Positions 39,227 to 49,356 are shown, counted from the stretch's first letter. The stretch: DNA of 64,000 bases from Chitinophaga pinensis (GCA_945907065.1 CAMDSC010000008.1:1-64000), one strand, 5' to 3'. The notes: a model not told the origin generated them from the letters alone. Program-made: numbers and translations.

Positions 39227-41569
39227 ATGAAATTGAGTATTAAACTTTTCGTTTATTTTAGTTTACTCACATTTAACTCTTATGCTCAAGTTAATAGTCT
39301 TCAAAAATTAATAACCAATTCCGCATGGGATTCCTTATTTCCGAAGCGTGCAGGCACTTATGGAACTCATCCTCAGGGTTACACTTCCGATTTTTATTCC
39401 TTTAAAAATCTCAATCAGGCTGCCAATGAAATGGCCGATTACTTTGTACTAATTCGAACAAAAAAAGGTGTTTGGGGTCAACTTATTACTGTCACCAGAA
39501 AATCTAATTTAAAGACTTATAAATATTCAGATGTTGATTCCTGGTGGTATTCAAATACAACACCCGAAACCATAGTAGTCGTCGATTTTGAAGATTTTTT
39601 GAATGAAAACTCCCAAACAAATAATAAGCGTGAATTAGCAGCTTTTCTAGCCAATATATCGAAAGAAACAACGGGAGGATGGGAAACTCCGGTGGGTGGA
39701 GGTTCGGCTGGAGATTATGCTAAATGGGGTCTTTACTTCGTTCATGAGGTTGGTTATAACCGAACCAATGGTAAGGGCACCTACTCACAAACAAATGCTG
39801 AATATCCTCCGGATTCAAGCGTTGGATACTATGGAAGAGGTCCTATTCAATTATCATGGAACTACAACTACGGGCAATTCAGTAAATTCATTTATAATGA
39901 TAAAAACGTATTGTTAAAATATCCTGACTCGTTACAAGAAAATGGGGTTTTAGCATTTAAAAGTGCTATTTGGTTTTGGATGATGCCCCAATGTCCTAAG
40001 CCTTCCTGTCATCAGGTGATGCACGATCAATGGTTACACGACAGCGCTTATTCGTCCTCTAAAATGTATTATAAAGGTTTTGCTCATACCAATAATATCA
40101 TTAACGGAGGGCTTGAATGCAGATCATATTCCTCCTCTGCCTTCACCCAAAAAGTAGTTTTACGTTCAAAACTATACAAGTATTATCTTGGAATAATGGG
40201 CTTTAATTCGATTGGAATTTCTAAAGAAGATTCTCTCGGATACTCTACTTTATGCTATTCTTCATCTTCAAATGCCATGCAAGATTATGTGAATTGCAAA
40301 GTCGATAAATCATATCTTGGTTCTTTTGGTATTGATACTAAAAAAGCTTGTGGATCTTTAAAATGGATAGACGGCAAGACGTATACAAAAAATACAAAAA
40401 CAGCCAAATTTAACATTGTTAAAGGGGATAAAAACGGAAATGACAGCTTGGTAATATTAGACCTTACAATTAAACCAATCTCAAAAAGTACGGATTATCG
40501 AACCGCCTGTCATTCTTTTACGTGGATGGATGGAAAAACCTATACAGCCAGTAATGATACTGTAATATACCGCATAACTGGTGCTGCTGCAAATGGATGT
40601 GATAGTATCGTTTATCTAAAATTAACCATTCTTCCAATTGCTTTAGGCATTGATAAACAAACTTCATGTCAATCTATTACTTGGATAGATGGAAAGACTT
40701 ACACAGCTAGCAATGATACTGCTATTTATCGCATTAAAGGTGGGGCCGCCAGTGGTTGCGATAGTATTGTTAAACTCAAATTAACTATCCTTCCAATTGC
40801 TTATGGAATTGATTCACATTCGACATGTAATTCTTTTTCCTGGATTGATGGAAAGACTTATAATGCAAGCAATGATTCGGCTAAATACCGTATTGTAAAT
40901 GGTGCTTCAAGCGGTTGTGATAGTATTGTGACGCTTAATTTAAAAATTCTACCAATCACTTTTGGTATCGATAATCAAAAAGTTTGTAATTCGTTTACCT
41001 GGATAGATGGAAAGACTTACACAAAAAATAATGATTCGGCTACTTTCCTAATTTTGGGTGCTGCTGCCAATGGTTGTGATAGTTTGGTTACCTTAAATTT
41101 AACTATCAATACTCTAAATGTTTCAGTAATTCAAGATAGTTTAGTGCTTACAGCTTCGTCCGTGGGTGACTCTTACCAATGGGTTGATTGTAAAAACGGA
41201 TATACTCCTATTAAAGGTGAAACTAACCCATCCTTTATGGTAAAAAGAAACGGAAGTTATGCTGTAATCATTACTAAAAATGGTTGTGTTGATACCTCTG
41301 ATTGTTATACCATCGCTAATTTGGATATTAATAAACTCAATCCATCAACCTACTTAGTGGTATATCCAAATCCTAGTAATGACAATTTTTTAATAAACTT
41401 TTCAGGACAATCAAAAGAGCTCTATTTCATAACAGATATTGCAGGAAAGGTCATTCGGTTGGATTATTTGCACTATGGCATCAACGTAATTTCCTTAGAA
41501 AATGAATTATCCGGTGTTTATTTTCTTAAGGTAGGAGCAAATTATTTTAAGTTATTAAAGCAACATTGA
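39227..41569 (+). CDS. Secreted GH19 chitinase-like enzyme with five 53-residue repeats and type A sorting domain
   Basis: An exported 780-residue protein. A signal peptide (VYFSLLTFNSYA) precedes a glycoside hydrolase family 19 domain at ~25-330, with the catalytic Glu likely Glu147 in SKETTGGWE, and the substrate-cleft motif YYGRGPIQLSWNYNYGQF. Five tandem 53-residue repeats run from residue 375 (CxSxxWxDGKTY ... GCDSIVxLxLTI), followed by ~65 residues and a type A sorting domain (YLVVYPNPSND). GH19 enzymes cut chitin or related beta-1,4-GlcNAc polymers; lysozyme-like action on peptidoglycan is also possible. All repeats are in frame. Confidence 0.9.
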   Translation: MKLSIKLFVYFSLLTFNSYAQVNSLQKLITNSAWDSLFPKRAGTYGTHPQGYTSDFYSFKNLNQAANEMADYFVLIRTKKGVWGQLITVTRKSNLKTYKYSDVDSWWYSNTTPETIVVVDFEDFLNENSQTNNKRELAAFLANISKETTGGWETPVGGGSAGDYAKWGLYFVHEVGYNRTNGKGTYSQTNAEYPPDSSVGYYGRGPIQLSWNYNYGQFSKFIYNDKNVLLKYPDSLQENGVLAFKSAIWFWMMPQCPKPSCHQVMHDQWLHDSAYSSSKMYYKGFAHTNNIINGGLECRSYSSSAFTQKVVLRSKLYKYYLGIMGFNSIGISKEDSLGYSTLCYSSSSNAMQDYVNCKVDKSYLGSFGIDTKKACGSLKWIDGKTYTKNTKTAKFNIVKGDKNGNDSLVILDLTIKPISKSTDYRTACHSFTWMDGKTYTASNDTVIYRITGAAANGCDSIVYLKLTILPIALGIDKQTSCQSITWIDGKTYTASNDTAIYRIKGGAASGCDSIVKLKLTILPIAYGIDSHSTCNSFSWIDGKTYNASNDSAKYRIVNGASSGCDSIVTLNLKILPITFGIDNQKVCNSFTWIDGKTYTKNNDSATFLILGAAANGCDSLVTLNLTINTLNVSVIQDSLVLTASSVGDSYQWVDCKNGYTPIKGETNPSFMVKRNGSYAVIITKNGCVDTSDCYTIANLDINKLNPSTYLVVYPNPSNDNFLINFSGQSKELYFITDIAGKVIRLDYLHYGINVISLENELSGVYFLKVGANYFKLLKQH
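40349..41143 (+). repeat. Five tandem 159-bp coding repeats
   Basis: Repeats start at 40349, 40508, 40667, 40826 and 40985, each 159 bp (53 codons) with no length variation. Repeats 2-4 are the most alike, repeat 1 the most diverged. The conserved core TGGATnGATGGAAAGAC recurs with few changes in all but the first copy. Confidence 0.93.
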
Positions 41570-41673
41570 TTTTTTGAAATATTGAAAACACAGCATTTTA
41601 AATAATTCAATTGCATAAATCATCGCATTGTTACTTAGCTAAAATCTCAAAATTATAGTTTTCAATTATTTTT

Positions 41674-41691
41674 AACTTTTAGTTTTTAACT
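41674..41691. repeat. AT-rich intergenic repeat, copy a
   Basis: AACTTTTAGTTTTTAACT; the same sequence or its complement recurs at 53537-53562 and twice at 55094-55160. It lies between the chitinase-like gene and the small lipoprotein gene; the rest of that 210-base gap holds nothing recognisable. Confidence 0.55.
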
Positions 41692-41779
41692 CCCAATTTT
41701 ATTGTCATTTTTATGTCATGTATGGGGGGTAAAAATCATCGATTAATTTAAACGTGATTCGCCACCAAATATATAAAAC

Positions 41780-42139
41780 ATGAAAAAAATATTAGCAATC
41801 ACCCTACTGGCTTTAACCTTAGCATTAGTAAACTGTAAAGACAAAAGTACCGAAGACCCGGCACCTGCAAAAACATTAAACAAAAGTTTGATGGTAAATA
41901 AGTATTGGAAAACTACCACTGGGGTTCCTTTAGATCATTATTTCAGAAGTGATGGAAATATATGTTCTTCTGATGGTCAAATGGTTTTTGGTACTTGGGC
42001 ATGGTTAAATAATTCAGATAGCTTAGAAAAAGTATACACTTCATCAGGTCGTTCTGTATGGTACGCAGAATATTGTACTGATACAGAATTAAAAATGAAA
42101 GTAAGTAAAGGTGATTGGAAGATATATACCAAACAATAA
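41780..42139 (+). CDS. Small lipoprotein
   Basis: A 119-residue lipoprotein with signal KILAITLLALTLALVNC (Cys20), an acidic/Pro linker (KDKSTEDPAPAK) and a compact mature domain resembling small lipocalin-like beta domains (LMVNKYWKTT, DHYFRSDGN, GTWAWLNNSD, CTDTELKMKV). Function unknown. It is monocistronic, with a clear terminator 27 bases after the stop. Confidence 0.82.
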   Translation: MKKILAITLLALTLALVNCKDKSTEDPAPAKTLNKSLMVNKYWKTTTGVPLDHYFRSDGNICSSDGQMVFGTWAWLNNSDSLEKVYTSSGRSVWYAEYCTDTELKMKVSKGDWKIYTKQ

Positions 42140-42165
42140 CTAATACTAAAACCTTTAGCCTCTAT

Positions 42166-42194
42166 AAGCCCAAATCTAAGTTTGGGCTTTTTTT
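42166..42194 (+). terminator. Intrinsic terminator of the 41780 lipoprotein gene
   Basis: AAGCCCAAA pairs perfectly with TTTGGGCTT around a 5-base loop (TCTAA plus G), followed by seven T residues. Confidence 0.93.
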
Positions 42195-42239
42195 ATGAAA
42201 AATAGTTAAAGGAATTTTGAGCATTTGTGGCAAAACCAT

Positions 42240-42289
42240 AAAAAAAACCACCCGTGAAGCAAGCTTATTTATATGCTTCAGCGGGTGGT
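42240..42289 (-). terminator. Intrinsic terminator of the caspase-like gene
   Basis: On the minus strand ACCACCCGCTGAAGCA pairs with TGCTTCACGGGTGGT (one bulged base) around an AT-rich loop, then a run of at least seven T residues. It lies 31 bases past the stop codon at 42321. Confidence 0.93.
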
Positions 42290-42320
42290 AACGCAAAACA
42301 ATCAATCTTTATCTTTTAGT

Positions 42321-44333
42321 CTATTCTACAATTTTAAAGGTTACTGAATATACATTGGCACTTCCTTGTGGCACGTTTGGCATTTTAGGGCCACGGCTGC
42401 CACCTGTTTTGTATGATTCTGAAAATAACACAGAAAAAGGATTTGCATCTTTATCACCGCGGCTTGATTCGCCTCGGGTAGTAATAATGGATGAAAGATC
42501 TAATGGCGTTTCAGTAGCTATCAGTTTAAAAACTTCATTGCCTGTTGGAGGATAAAATACAATGATATCATCATCGCCCAATTCTTTGGTTTCTCCCGGA
42601 TTAATTCTATAATCCAAAGGCAAACGGCCCGTGTTTGCATTAGGCACAACTAGGTTTATCACATTGTCAGGCTGGATATCAATAATTGAAAAATAAAGTG
42701 GCTTAGTTCCATTATTGGTAATTTTAATTTTATAAGCTTCTTCGGCTTTAAAAGTCATTACTCCGGTTTCATCTATTTTAGATTTAATATCACCACGTGA
42801 TTTTTCTTTTACCTTATCTCCTTCCGTTACTACCTCAATCGGAATAAACTCAAAGGTTACATCCATTTTGGCATCCGTTACATCCAATCCTCTAATATAG
42901 GAAGCCTGACTAAAACTTTTCACTTTTTCAACAACTGATGCAGCAGTTAAAGCAATGTTACTGTTTACTGTTTCTTCCAAAAGTATGGCATCATTGGCCG
43001 AAGTAAGTTTTATTTGGCTACCACGACTATGGGTGTTTCCTTCGTCTACAATTATATCAGAAGCACCATCTTTAACAGTTTTTATAAACGGATAATTAGC
43101 AAATTCAGCTAATATGGCATTTTTTAATGCTTCGTTACTTACTTCCAGTTTTACTTTTATTTCAAGACTTCCATAGTTTTTTTCAGTTACAAATATCCAT
43201 GAACCCAACGCTGCATTTTTATCAAGCGGAGCATCTAAGGTTACTACTGAATTTGTAAAGGTTGAAGAGGTTACTATACCTGTAGCCTTTGGTTTGGCTT
43301 TACTCACATCTTTGGTGTCAATAGCATAAAAAGCAACTTTAGTATTTGTAAATAAACCTAATAGTTCACCACCATTTATAACTACTTCCTTATCACCATT
43401 CCATTTCTCTACTTTAAAATAATCCAGTTTGCCAGCAATCTTACCACCCAATATGCTATAATCTAAGTCACCTTCGGCTTGAGGAGTTTGGCGTGGGGCA
43501 AAGCCACTCATTTCCACTTTTATTTTATCAAACAAACCACGGTAGGTTGAATTTTTATCGGCATTGGCAAATACTCGACTAAATGCATAACTTAATGAAC
43601 CAACCCCATTTCCTTTTTCATCTTCAGTTTCATAATTTAATTCATGTGGGCTTGCTCCAAAAAAACCAACCATTGAAGCCATTTTATCTGAAGAATGAGG
43701 ATTTGCTGATACACCATTATTATCTGCTTTTTTATCTTTTACAGTTTCTGCGTAACCATCCGACTCTAAAGGTTTATCCGTTCCTCGGTGTTTTCCTCCA
43801 CCTCTCGTTCCTGTTCCTGAATGGCAGGCATCCAATATCACCATCACGTTTCCTTTTTTGCCTAATTTTGTTCTTAATATATCCATCTGAGCTCCCAATT
43901 CTTCATCACGAATATGATTTTGACCAGTGTAAACTCCAGGTTGGTATCTAACTTTGGCATTGTATGAAACCAAGGCTTCATCATAGCCATCAATTTCATC
44001 ACCGTTATCATCCATTATTTGCTGGCCATGGCCTGAGTAATGAAAAACAGCTATCCCATCTTTTGTAGATTTTCCTATCAAATGGGTTTTGATGGCGTTC
44101 ATAATTCCATCTTTAGTGGCTGCTGCATCACTTATAACCAAAATATCCTTATCTAGAAATCCTTGTTTAATAAGGGCAGCTTTAATAAGAGGCACATCGT
44201 TTTGAGAACTGATACTGCTCCAGCCGCCGTTGGGTTCATAATTACCGATGGCTACAATAAGGGCAATTTTACTTTGAGCTTGCGCAAATATTCCTACAAA
44301 GAAAAGGGCTACTAGGATGAGATATTTTTTCAT
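42321..44333 (-). CDS. Secreted caspase-family (C14) peptidase with DUF4384-like domain
   Basis: An exported 670-residue protein. Signal peptide 1-20 (cleavage near AQAQ), then a caspase/metacaspase p20-like domain with catalytic His102 in FHYSGHGQQI and Cys170 in VILDACHSGTGTR. A region of beta strands follows, then a DUF4384-like beta domain (~520-610: KIKITNNGTKPLYFSII, VNLVVPN, NPGETKELG). Members with this layout are found in Bacteroidota and Proteobacteria; substrates are mostly unknown, and Lys/Arg specificity is assumed for metacaspases. ATG 44333. It lies 34 bases downstream of the frameshifted HtrA-like gene on the same strand and has its own terminator, so the two probably form an operon. 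Confidence 0.9.
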   Translation of the reverse strand: MKKYLILVALFFVGIFAQAQSKIALIVAIGNYEPNGGWSSISSQNDVPLIKAALIKQGFLDKDILVISDAAATKDGIMNAIKTHLIGKSTKDGIAVFHYSGHGQQIMDDNGDEIDGYDEALVSYNAKVRYQPGVYTGQNHIRDEELGAQMDILRTKLGKKGNVMVILDACHSGTGTRGGGKHRGTDKPLESDGYAETVKDKKADNNGVSANPHSSDKMASMVGFFGASPHELNYETEDEKGNGVGSLSYAFSRVFANADKNSTYRGLFDKIKVEMSGFAPRQTPQAEGDLDYSILGGKIAGKLDYFKVEKWNGDKEVVINGGELLGLFTNTKVAFYAIDTKDVSKAKPKATGIVTSSTFTNSVVTLDAPLDKNAALGSWIFVTEKNYGSLEIKVKLEVSNEALKNAILAEFANYPFIKTVKDGASDIIVDEGNTHSRGSQIKLTSANDAILLEETVNSNIALTAASVVEKVKSFSQASYIRGLDVTDAKMDVTFEFIPIEVVTEGDKVKEKSRGDIKSKIDETGVMTFKAEEAYKIKITNNGTKPLYFSIIDIQPDNVINLVVPNANTGRLPLDYRINPGETKELGDDDIIVFYPPTGNEVFKLIATETPLDLSSIITTRGESSRGDKDANPFSVLFSESYKTGGSRGPKMPNVPQGSANVYSVTFKIVE

Positions 44334-44367
44334 ATTTTAAATATATAAGTCTTATACCTAAAATCTA

Positions 44368-45844
44368 CTAATAGTAAATGGTTGATTTAATAATTGTGCT
44401 TTCACCCGAAAGATATTGGCGATATAATTGTGCTTGAGCTGAAGGATCTTTGGCATCTGATAAATAATAATCAAACACACCACTAAGACTGCTCAATTTA
44501 ATAGCTGCTCCCAATTGGGTTAAGGTTAACACTTTCCACATATTTGGGTTGTTTTCATTATAAATACCACCGCATAAAACGTAGTAAGTTTTTTCGTATG
44601 CTCCATCACCTCGTTTATTTTGATAAAACTTTTTTTCTTCTTCTTTTTTTGTATACTGATTTCCTCCTTCATTGTAATCAAATGCCACTTGACCATAAGA
44701 AGTATTTAAGGTAACTCCTGGTATTTGGGTTAATACATAACCAGCAATTGCTTCTAATTCAATATTTCTTAATGTGCCTGCAGTAAAGTTAATATTTTCA
44801 ATAGCTCCAGAAGGAGATTTAATTTCAAGACCAACTTTACCATTAGGAGCAATTTTTTCAAATTCACCTAATACTTCTTCCACGTTGCGAGTTGCAACAC
44901 CATTTACCTTAGTTATAAAATAGCCAATTTTACTACCCATATAACTATAAGCATTGCTACCAGGTATTACTCCATATATTTTTGCAGCCTCATCCTGAAG
45001 TGTATAGTTTTCGCCATCTACTTTGTAGGCTTGAGCTACTTCAAGACCAATATAAGAACGCTTAACACGACCATTATTATTCAATACTTCGTTAATTAAC
45101 CGTTCAGTTATTTTTGGTTCCAATGAAAAATTTATTTGTTGTTGTAATACTTGAGATCCATCAGGAGCAGTTGCAAAAGCAATTTGAGAGTTAACACCTA
45201 CTACTTCACCTTTTTCATTGATTAATGGTCCACCGCTGTTTCCCCAAATAATGGTAGCTGTATGTTGTAAAAATCCGAACTTACCTGTTAATCCACCTCT
45301 TGCACGGTTTTTAGCACTAATAATTCCATCTGTTACACTATATGGATAACTACCCAATGGATTTTATAATGGCAAATACTCTATCCCCTACCATTGGCTC
45401 TGTTTTAGTAAATTCTACCACAGAAATTTCCGAACCTGGTGTAGTTACAAATTCCAATACAGCTAGGTCATAAAACGAATCACCGCCTAATACTTTACAC
45501 TCATATTTTGTTTGATTAATGCTAAAAACATAAATACTTCCACTTTCGGTTGAAGCAGATTCAACCACGTGAGCATTAGTAATTACGTAATACTTACCAT
45601 TTTTTTTAATAATAAATCCTGAGCCACTTCCTTTGGCATTAGTAAGGTCAAGAGCTTGCTTATAGGCATCTTCCGAAACACTTCCTCGCATTCCTAAAGT
45701 CATTTTGCCATAAGGCTCAGTTTGATAAACGGCAACGGTTACTACCGCTCCAAGGCATTTGTCTAATACTGCTGAAGCAGATTGAGCAAATGAAGAAACT
45801 ACTAATAAAAGTAGTGCTGAGATTGTTAAGATTGATTTTTTCAT
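44368..45844 (-). pseudogene. HtrA/trypsin-like serine protease gene with a frameshift
   Basis: Two frames together encode one exported S1C-type protease of ~490 residues. The first (45844-45350) has a signal peptide (ILTISALLLLVVSSFAQ), His92 in ITNAHVVES and Asp126 in FYDLAVLEF. The second (45357-44368) has the Ser in IWGNSGGPL, a PDZ-like stretch and a unique C-terminal region. The break falls in GDRVFAI, where the family continues GNPLG. Removing one base from the A4 run (T4 on the plus strand, 45362-45365) restores AIINPLGSYPYSVTDG. This could be a real mutation, an assembly error or a slippery site. No ATG starts the second frame. Confidence 0.85.
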
Positions 45845-46023
45845 ATTGGTTGTTGTTTTTTGTTTTGTTTTATGTAATACGTTTTATTGTTTTGAGGTAA
45901 ATGGGTGATAAAAATAAAAATCTAACTTTTAAAGCTATTAAGGCCTTAAAGACTAATTATATTCGCGAAAATATCTAAAAAGAAACTAATAATTTGAAGT
46001 AAGTTTGTATTCTTTATTGAAAC

Positions 46024-47049
46024 TTGAACCCAGCAGCACTTATAAATGACGCCAAATTGCTGAGTGATATTTTGAACAAATATCAAAACTCAGTAATTCT
46101 TTGTGACCAAAACACAGAAAAATTATGTTTACCATTATTAAATATAAATCCGGAAACACCAATAATATCGATACCTGCAGGTGAAACTAATAAATCAGCA
46201 TTTTCCTTAAATTTTATTTGGAACAAACTATTAGAAGCCAATGCTGACCGCAATACCGTCCTCATTAATATTGGCGGCGGAGTGATAACCGACCTTGGAG
46301 GATTGGCTGCTTCCACTTATAATAGAGGCATCAAATTTATTCATATTCCTACCACCCTTATGGGAATGATAGATGCAGCTAATGGAGGAAAAACAGGTAT
46401 AAATTTTAATGGCTTAAAAAATTATATTGGAACATTTTCAGAGCCTGAAGCCATTTATATCAGGCCCGAATTTTTAAAGACTTTACCGTTTTATCAAATA
46501 CAATCGGGCTTTTCCGAAATGCTTAAACATGGACTTATTGCAGATAAAAAATACTTTGAACAACTTATTTCGCTTGATTTAAAAGTTGAAACGGCTGAAT
46601 TTATTAATTGGAATTCACTTATTGAAAAATCGATTGAGATTAAAAATGCAATTGTTTCAAAAGATTTTAAAGAATCGGACGAACGAAAGCTTTTAAATTT
46701 CGGACATACCATTGGCCACGCTCTGGAATCACATTTTATTAATTCCAACCTTCCTCATGGCCATTTTGTTTTAGCTGGAATGATTTGTGAAACGTTTTTA
46801 AGTCATACCGTTGGTAATTTAGATTTGGCTGAATCTCAAAAAATTATTTTCTCCATCGACAGTATTTTTGAAAGGATTCCTTTATTAGCGGTGGATATAG
46901 ATGAAATAGCTCATTTGGCTTTAAAAGATAAAAAGAATAATGCGCATAAAATTAAGTGTATCTTTTTAGATAAAACAGGTAAAGCCAGTTTTGACAATAC
47001 TATAACCCTTAAAGACGTTGTAGAAAGTCTTTCATTTTATAATTCTTAA
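46024..47049 (+). CDS. aroB: 3-dehydroquinate synthase
   Basis: This cytosolic NAD-dependent enzyme performs the second step of the shikimate pathway, DAHP to 3-dehydroquinate. At 341 residues it is typical. Landmarks are VLINIGGGVITDLGG (NAD loop), FIHIPTTLMGMIDAANGGKTGIN, SGFSEMLKHGL and the metal-binding LLNFGHTIGHALE. The start is TTG at 46024; no better ATG is in frame nearby. It is the first gene of aroB-aroA-aroC, with a 6-base gap to aroA. Confidence 0.95.
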   Translation: MNPAALINDAKLLSDILNKYQNSVILCDQNTEKLCLPLLNINPETPIISIPAGETNKSAFSLNFIWNKLLEANADRNTVLINIGGGVITDLGGLAASTYNRGIKFIHIPTTLMGMIDAANGGKTGINFNGLKNYIGTFSEPEAIYIRPEFLKTLPFYQIQSGFSEMLKHGLIADKKYFEQLISLDLKVETAEFINWNSLIEKSIEIKNAIVSKDFKESDERKLLNFGHTIGHALESHFINSNLPHGHFVLAGMICETFLSHTVGNLDLAESQKIIFSIDSIFERIPLLAVDIDEIAHLALKDKKNNAHKIKCIFLDKTGKASFDNTITLKDVVESLSFYNS

Positions 47050-47055
47050 TTTCAT

Positions 47056-48264
47056 ATGAATCTTTTCTTTAACCCGAAAAATTTTAATATCGAAATAGAA
47101 TTACCGGCCTCAAAAAGTATCCATAATCGGGTCATGATTTTGAATGCCCTTTATGGTTTAAATTTAGAAATAACTAATCCTTCCAATTCAGCTGACAGTG
47201 TTCTTATGCAAAAGCTTTTAAATAGTAAAAGCAATGTGTTAGATTGCGAAAATGCAGGAACTGTTTTTCGTTTTTTAACAGCTTATTATTCAGTAAAAAA
47301 CGAAACGGTAACCCTTACAGGAAGCCAAAGAATGCAAAGCCGACCAATTAAGGAATTGGTAAATTCATTATTATATTTAGGTGCAGAAATTGAATATATG
47401 GATAAGAAAAGCTTTCCTCCTATTAAAATTTTTGGAGGATTGACAAAAGGTGGTTTGGTTAAAATAAATGGAAGCACTAGTAGCCAGTTTATTTCAGCAT
47501 TGGCAATGATTGGGCCTAAATTGGAGAATGGTTTGGAAATAATAATAGAAGGTCAAATTTCATCCAAACCTTATATTGAAATGACAGTAAACTTGATGCG
47601 AAACTTGGGGTTTGATATTCAATTTATCAATAATAAAATAATTACTAAACCTTGGATTAATAAAACTCAATTAACATCTATTGAAATAGAGCCTGACTGG
47701 TCTGCAGTAACATTTTGGTTTCAAATTATTGCTTTAGGTGATGACGGCAAAACATTATTTAAACGTTTAAAAACGCAAAGCGTGCAAGGAGATTCTATTT
47801 TATATCTTTGGGCTGCCAAGCTTGGGTTGAAATTTACAGAAGTATCAGATGGACTTTTATTAGAAAAATCGTCAACTCCAATTTCAAACAATTCAACCTG
47901 GGATTTCACTAATTATCCCGACCTGGCTCCTTCTATAATAGTTCTGCTGTCGGCAACAAAGAAAAAAGCAAAATTTATAGGTTTGGAATCTTTAAAAATT
48001 AAGGAAAGCGATAGAACTTTAGCTCTGCAAACCGAATTAAAAAAATGTAATGTTTATTTAACTGAGGATAATGGAGAATGGTTTTTAGATGCTTCAAAAT
48101 TTGAATTGCAAGAAAATACATTATTTGAAAATTACTACGACCATAGAATAGCCATGGCTTTTGCAACATTAGCTTTTATTAAACCAATTCAGATGGAAAA
48201 TTTAGAAGCTGTAAATAAATCGTATCCTGATTTTTGGGAACATCTTAAACTAACGGAGTCGTAG
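47056..48264 (+). CDS. aroA: 3-phosphoshikimate 1-carboxyvinyltransferase (EPSP synthase)
   Basis: This enzyme joins phosphoenolpyruvate to shikimate 3-phosphate, the sixth shikimate step. Visible motifs are LPASKSIHNRVM, ENAGTVFRFLTAYY, GSTSSQFISALAM and KIKESDR near the C-terminus, then YYDHRIAMAFA. At 402 residues it is slightly shorter than the ~430 usual elsewhere, normal in Bacteroidota. ATG at 47056; aroC begins 18 bases after its stop. Confidence 0.95.
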   Translation: MNLFFNPKNFNIEIELPASKSIHNRVMILNALYGLNLEITNPSNSADSVLMQKLLNSKSNVLDCENAGTVFRFLTAYYSVKNETVTLTGSQRMQSRPIKELVNSLLYLGAEIEYMDKKSFPPIKIFGGLTKGGLVKINGSTSSQFISALAMIGPKLENGLEIIIEGQISSKPYIEMTVNLMRNLGFDIQFINNKIITKPWINKTQLTSIEIEPDWSAVTFWFQIIALGDDGKTLFKRLKTQSVQGDSILYLWAAKLGLKFTEVSDGLLLEKSSTPISNNSTWDFTNYPDLAPSIIVLLSATKKKAKFIGLESLKIKESDRTLALQTELKKCNVYLTEDNGEWFLDASKFELQENTLFENYYDHRIAMAFATLAFIKPIQMENLEAVNKSYPDFWEHLKLTES

Positions 48265-48282
48265 TATATTTGCAAGGTACGA

Positions 48283-49356
48283 ATGAATACTCTCGGAACC
48301 CTTTTAAAAATTACCTCGTTTGGTGAATCTCATGGCCTGGCTATTGGTGTGGTTATTGACGGGTGTCCTTCACAGTTGGAAATTGATATTGATTTTATCC
48401 AAGTTGAATTAAACAAACGCCGCCCCGGACAATCGAATATTACAACCTCAAGAAATGAAGCAGATACTGTAGAAATTCTTTCAGGTGTATTTGAAGGAAA
48501 ATCAACCGGAACTCCTATAACATTATTAATTAAAAATAAAGATTCTAACCCTTCAGATTACGAACATCTTAAAGATAATTACCGCCCTTCTCATGCCGAT
48601 TTTACCTATCAAAAGAAATACGGAATAAGGGATTACCGAGGTGGTGGCCGTTCATCAGCAAGAGTTACCGCAGGTTGGGTAGCGGCTGGTGCTGTAGCCA
48701 AACTATTATTAAAAAAATACTCAATTTCAATAACTGCTTACGTAAAGCAAATTCATCAAATAGCCTTAACAATTCCTTACGCTGAATTAAATTTTGATGA
48801 GATAGAAAAAAATAAGGTTCGTTGTCCCAGCCCTGAAACCGCTGTACTTATGGAGCAAGAAATTTTAAAAGCAAAAAATGAGGGGGACAGTTTAGGTGGA
48901 ATTATAGCATGTGTTGTTGCAAATTGCCCAATTGGATTGGGTGAACCGGTTTTTGATAAACTGAATGCAAAATTAGCGCAAGCTATTCTGAGCATTAATG
49001 CTGTTAAGGGTATTCAGTTTGGCGAAGGTTTTAATTCTGTAAATTTTAAAGGTTCTGAATTGAATGATGCTTTTATAACTAAAGAAGGTAAAGTAGGCAC
49101 TTCTACCAATCATTCAGGGGGGATACAAGGTGGAATTAGTAACGGTGAAGATATTTATTTTGAAACAGCATTTAAGCCGACAGCTACTATTTTAAAGTCT
49201 CAACAAACTGTGGATACTGCAGGCAATGAAACTACTTTAGAAGCAAAAGGTCGCCATGACCCGTGTGTACTTCCTCGCGCGGTTCCTATTGTGGAGGCAA
49301 TGTCAGCCTTAGTTATTGCTGATTTAATATTGCTTCAAAAGGCATACAGTCTGTAG
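48283..49356 (+). CDS. aroC: Chorismate synthase
   Basis: This FMN-dependent enzyme forms chorismate, the branch point to aromatic amino acids and menaquinone. It shows the family signatures [68 protein letters not shown] and [18 protein letters not shown]. 357 residues, full length. It is the third gene of the aro cluster. ATG start. Confidence 0.97.
   Translation: MNTLGTLLKITSFGESHGLAIGVVIDGCPSQLEIDIDFIQVELNKRRPGQSNITTSRNEADTVEILSGVFEGKSTGTPITLLIKNKDSNPSDYEHLKDNYRPSHADFTYQKKYGIRDYRGGGRSSARVTAGWVAAGAVAKLLLKKYSISITAYVKQIHQIALTIPYAELNFDEIEKNKVRCPSPETAVLMEQEILKAKNEGDSLGGIIACVVANCPIGLGEPVFDKLNAKLAQAILSINAVKGIQFGEGFNSVNFKGSELNDAFITKEGKVGTSTNHSGGIQGGISNGEDIYFETAFKPTATILKSQQTVDTAGNETTLEAKGRHDPCVLPRAVPIVEAMSALVIADLILLQKAYSL

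Noticed and set aside
40349-41143. Regular 159-bp repeats as a CRISPR-like array
   Set aside because: The repeats are in frame, encode conserved 53-residue units, and have no constant short repeat with unique spacers; no cas genes are near.
43583-43951. 122-residue plus-strand open frame opposite the caspase-like gene
   Set aside because: It is antisense to a region with clear protease motifs, is low-complexity (Leu/His/Phe-rich) and has no start context; treated as a shadow.
44368-45357. Second HtrA frame as a separate protease gene
   Set aside because: It starts with TTG in mid-domain, lacks the signal peptide and two catalytic residues, and joins the upstream frame exactly at a conserved motif, so a frameshift is the better reading.
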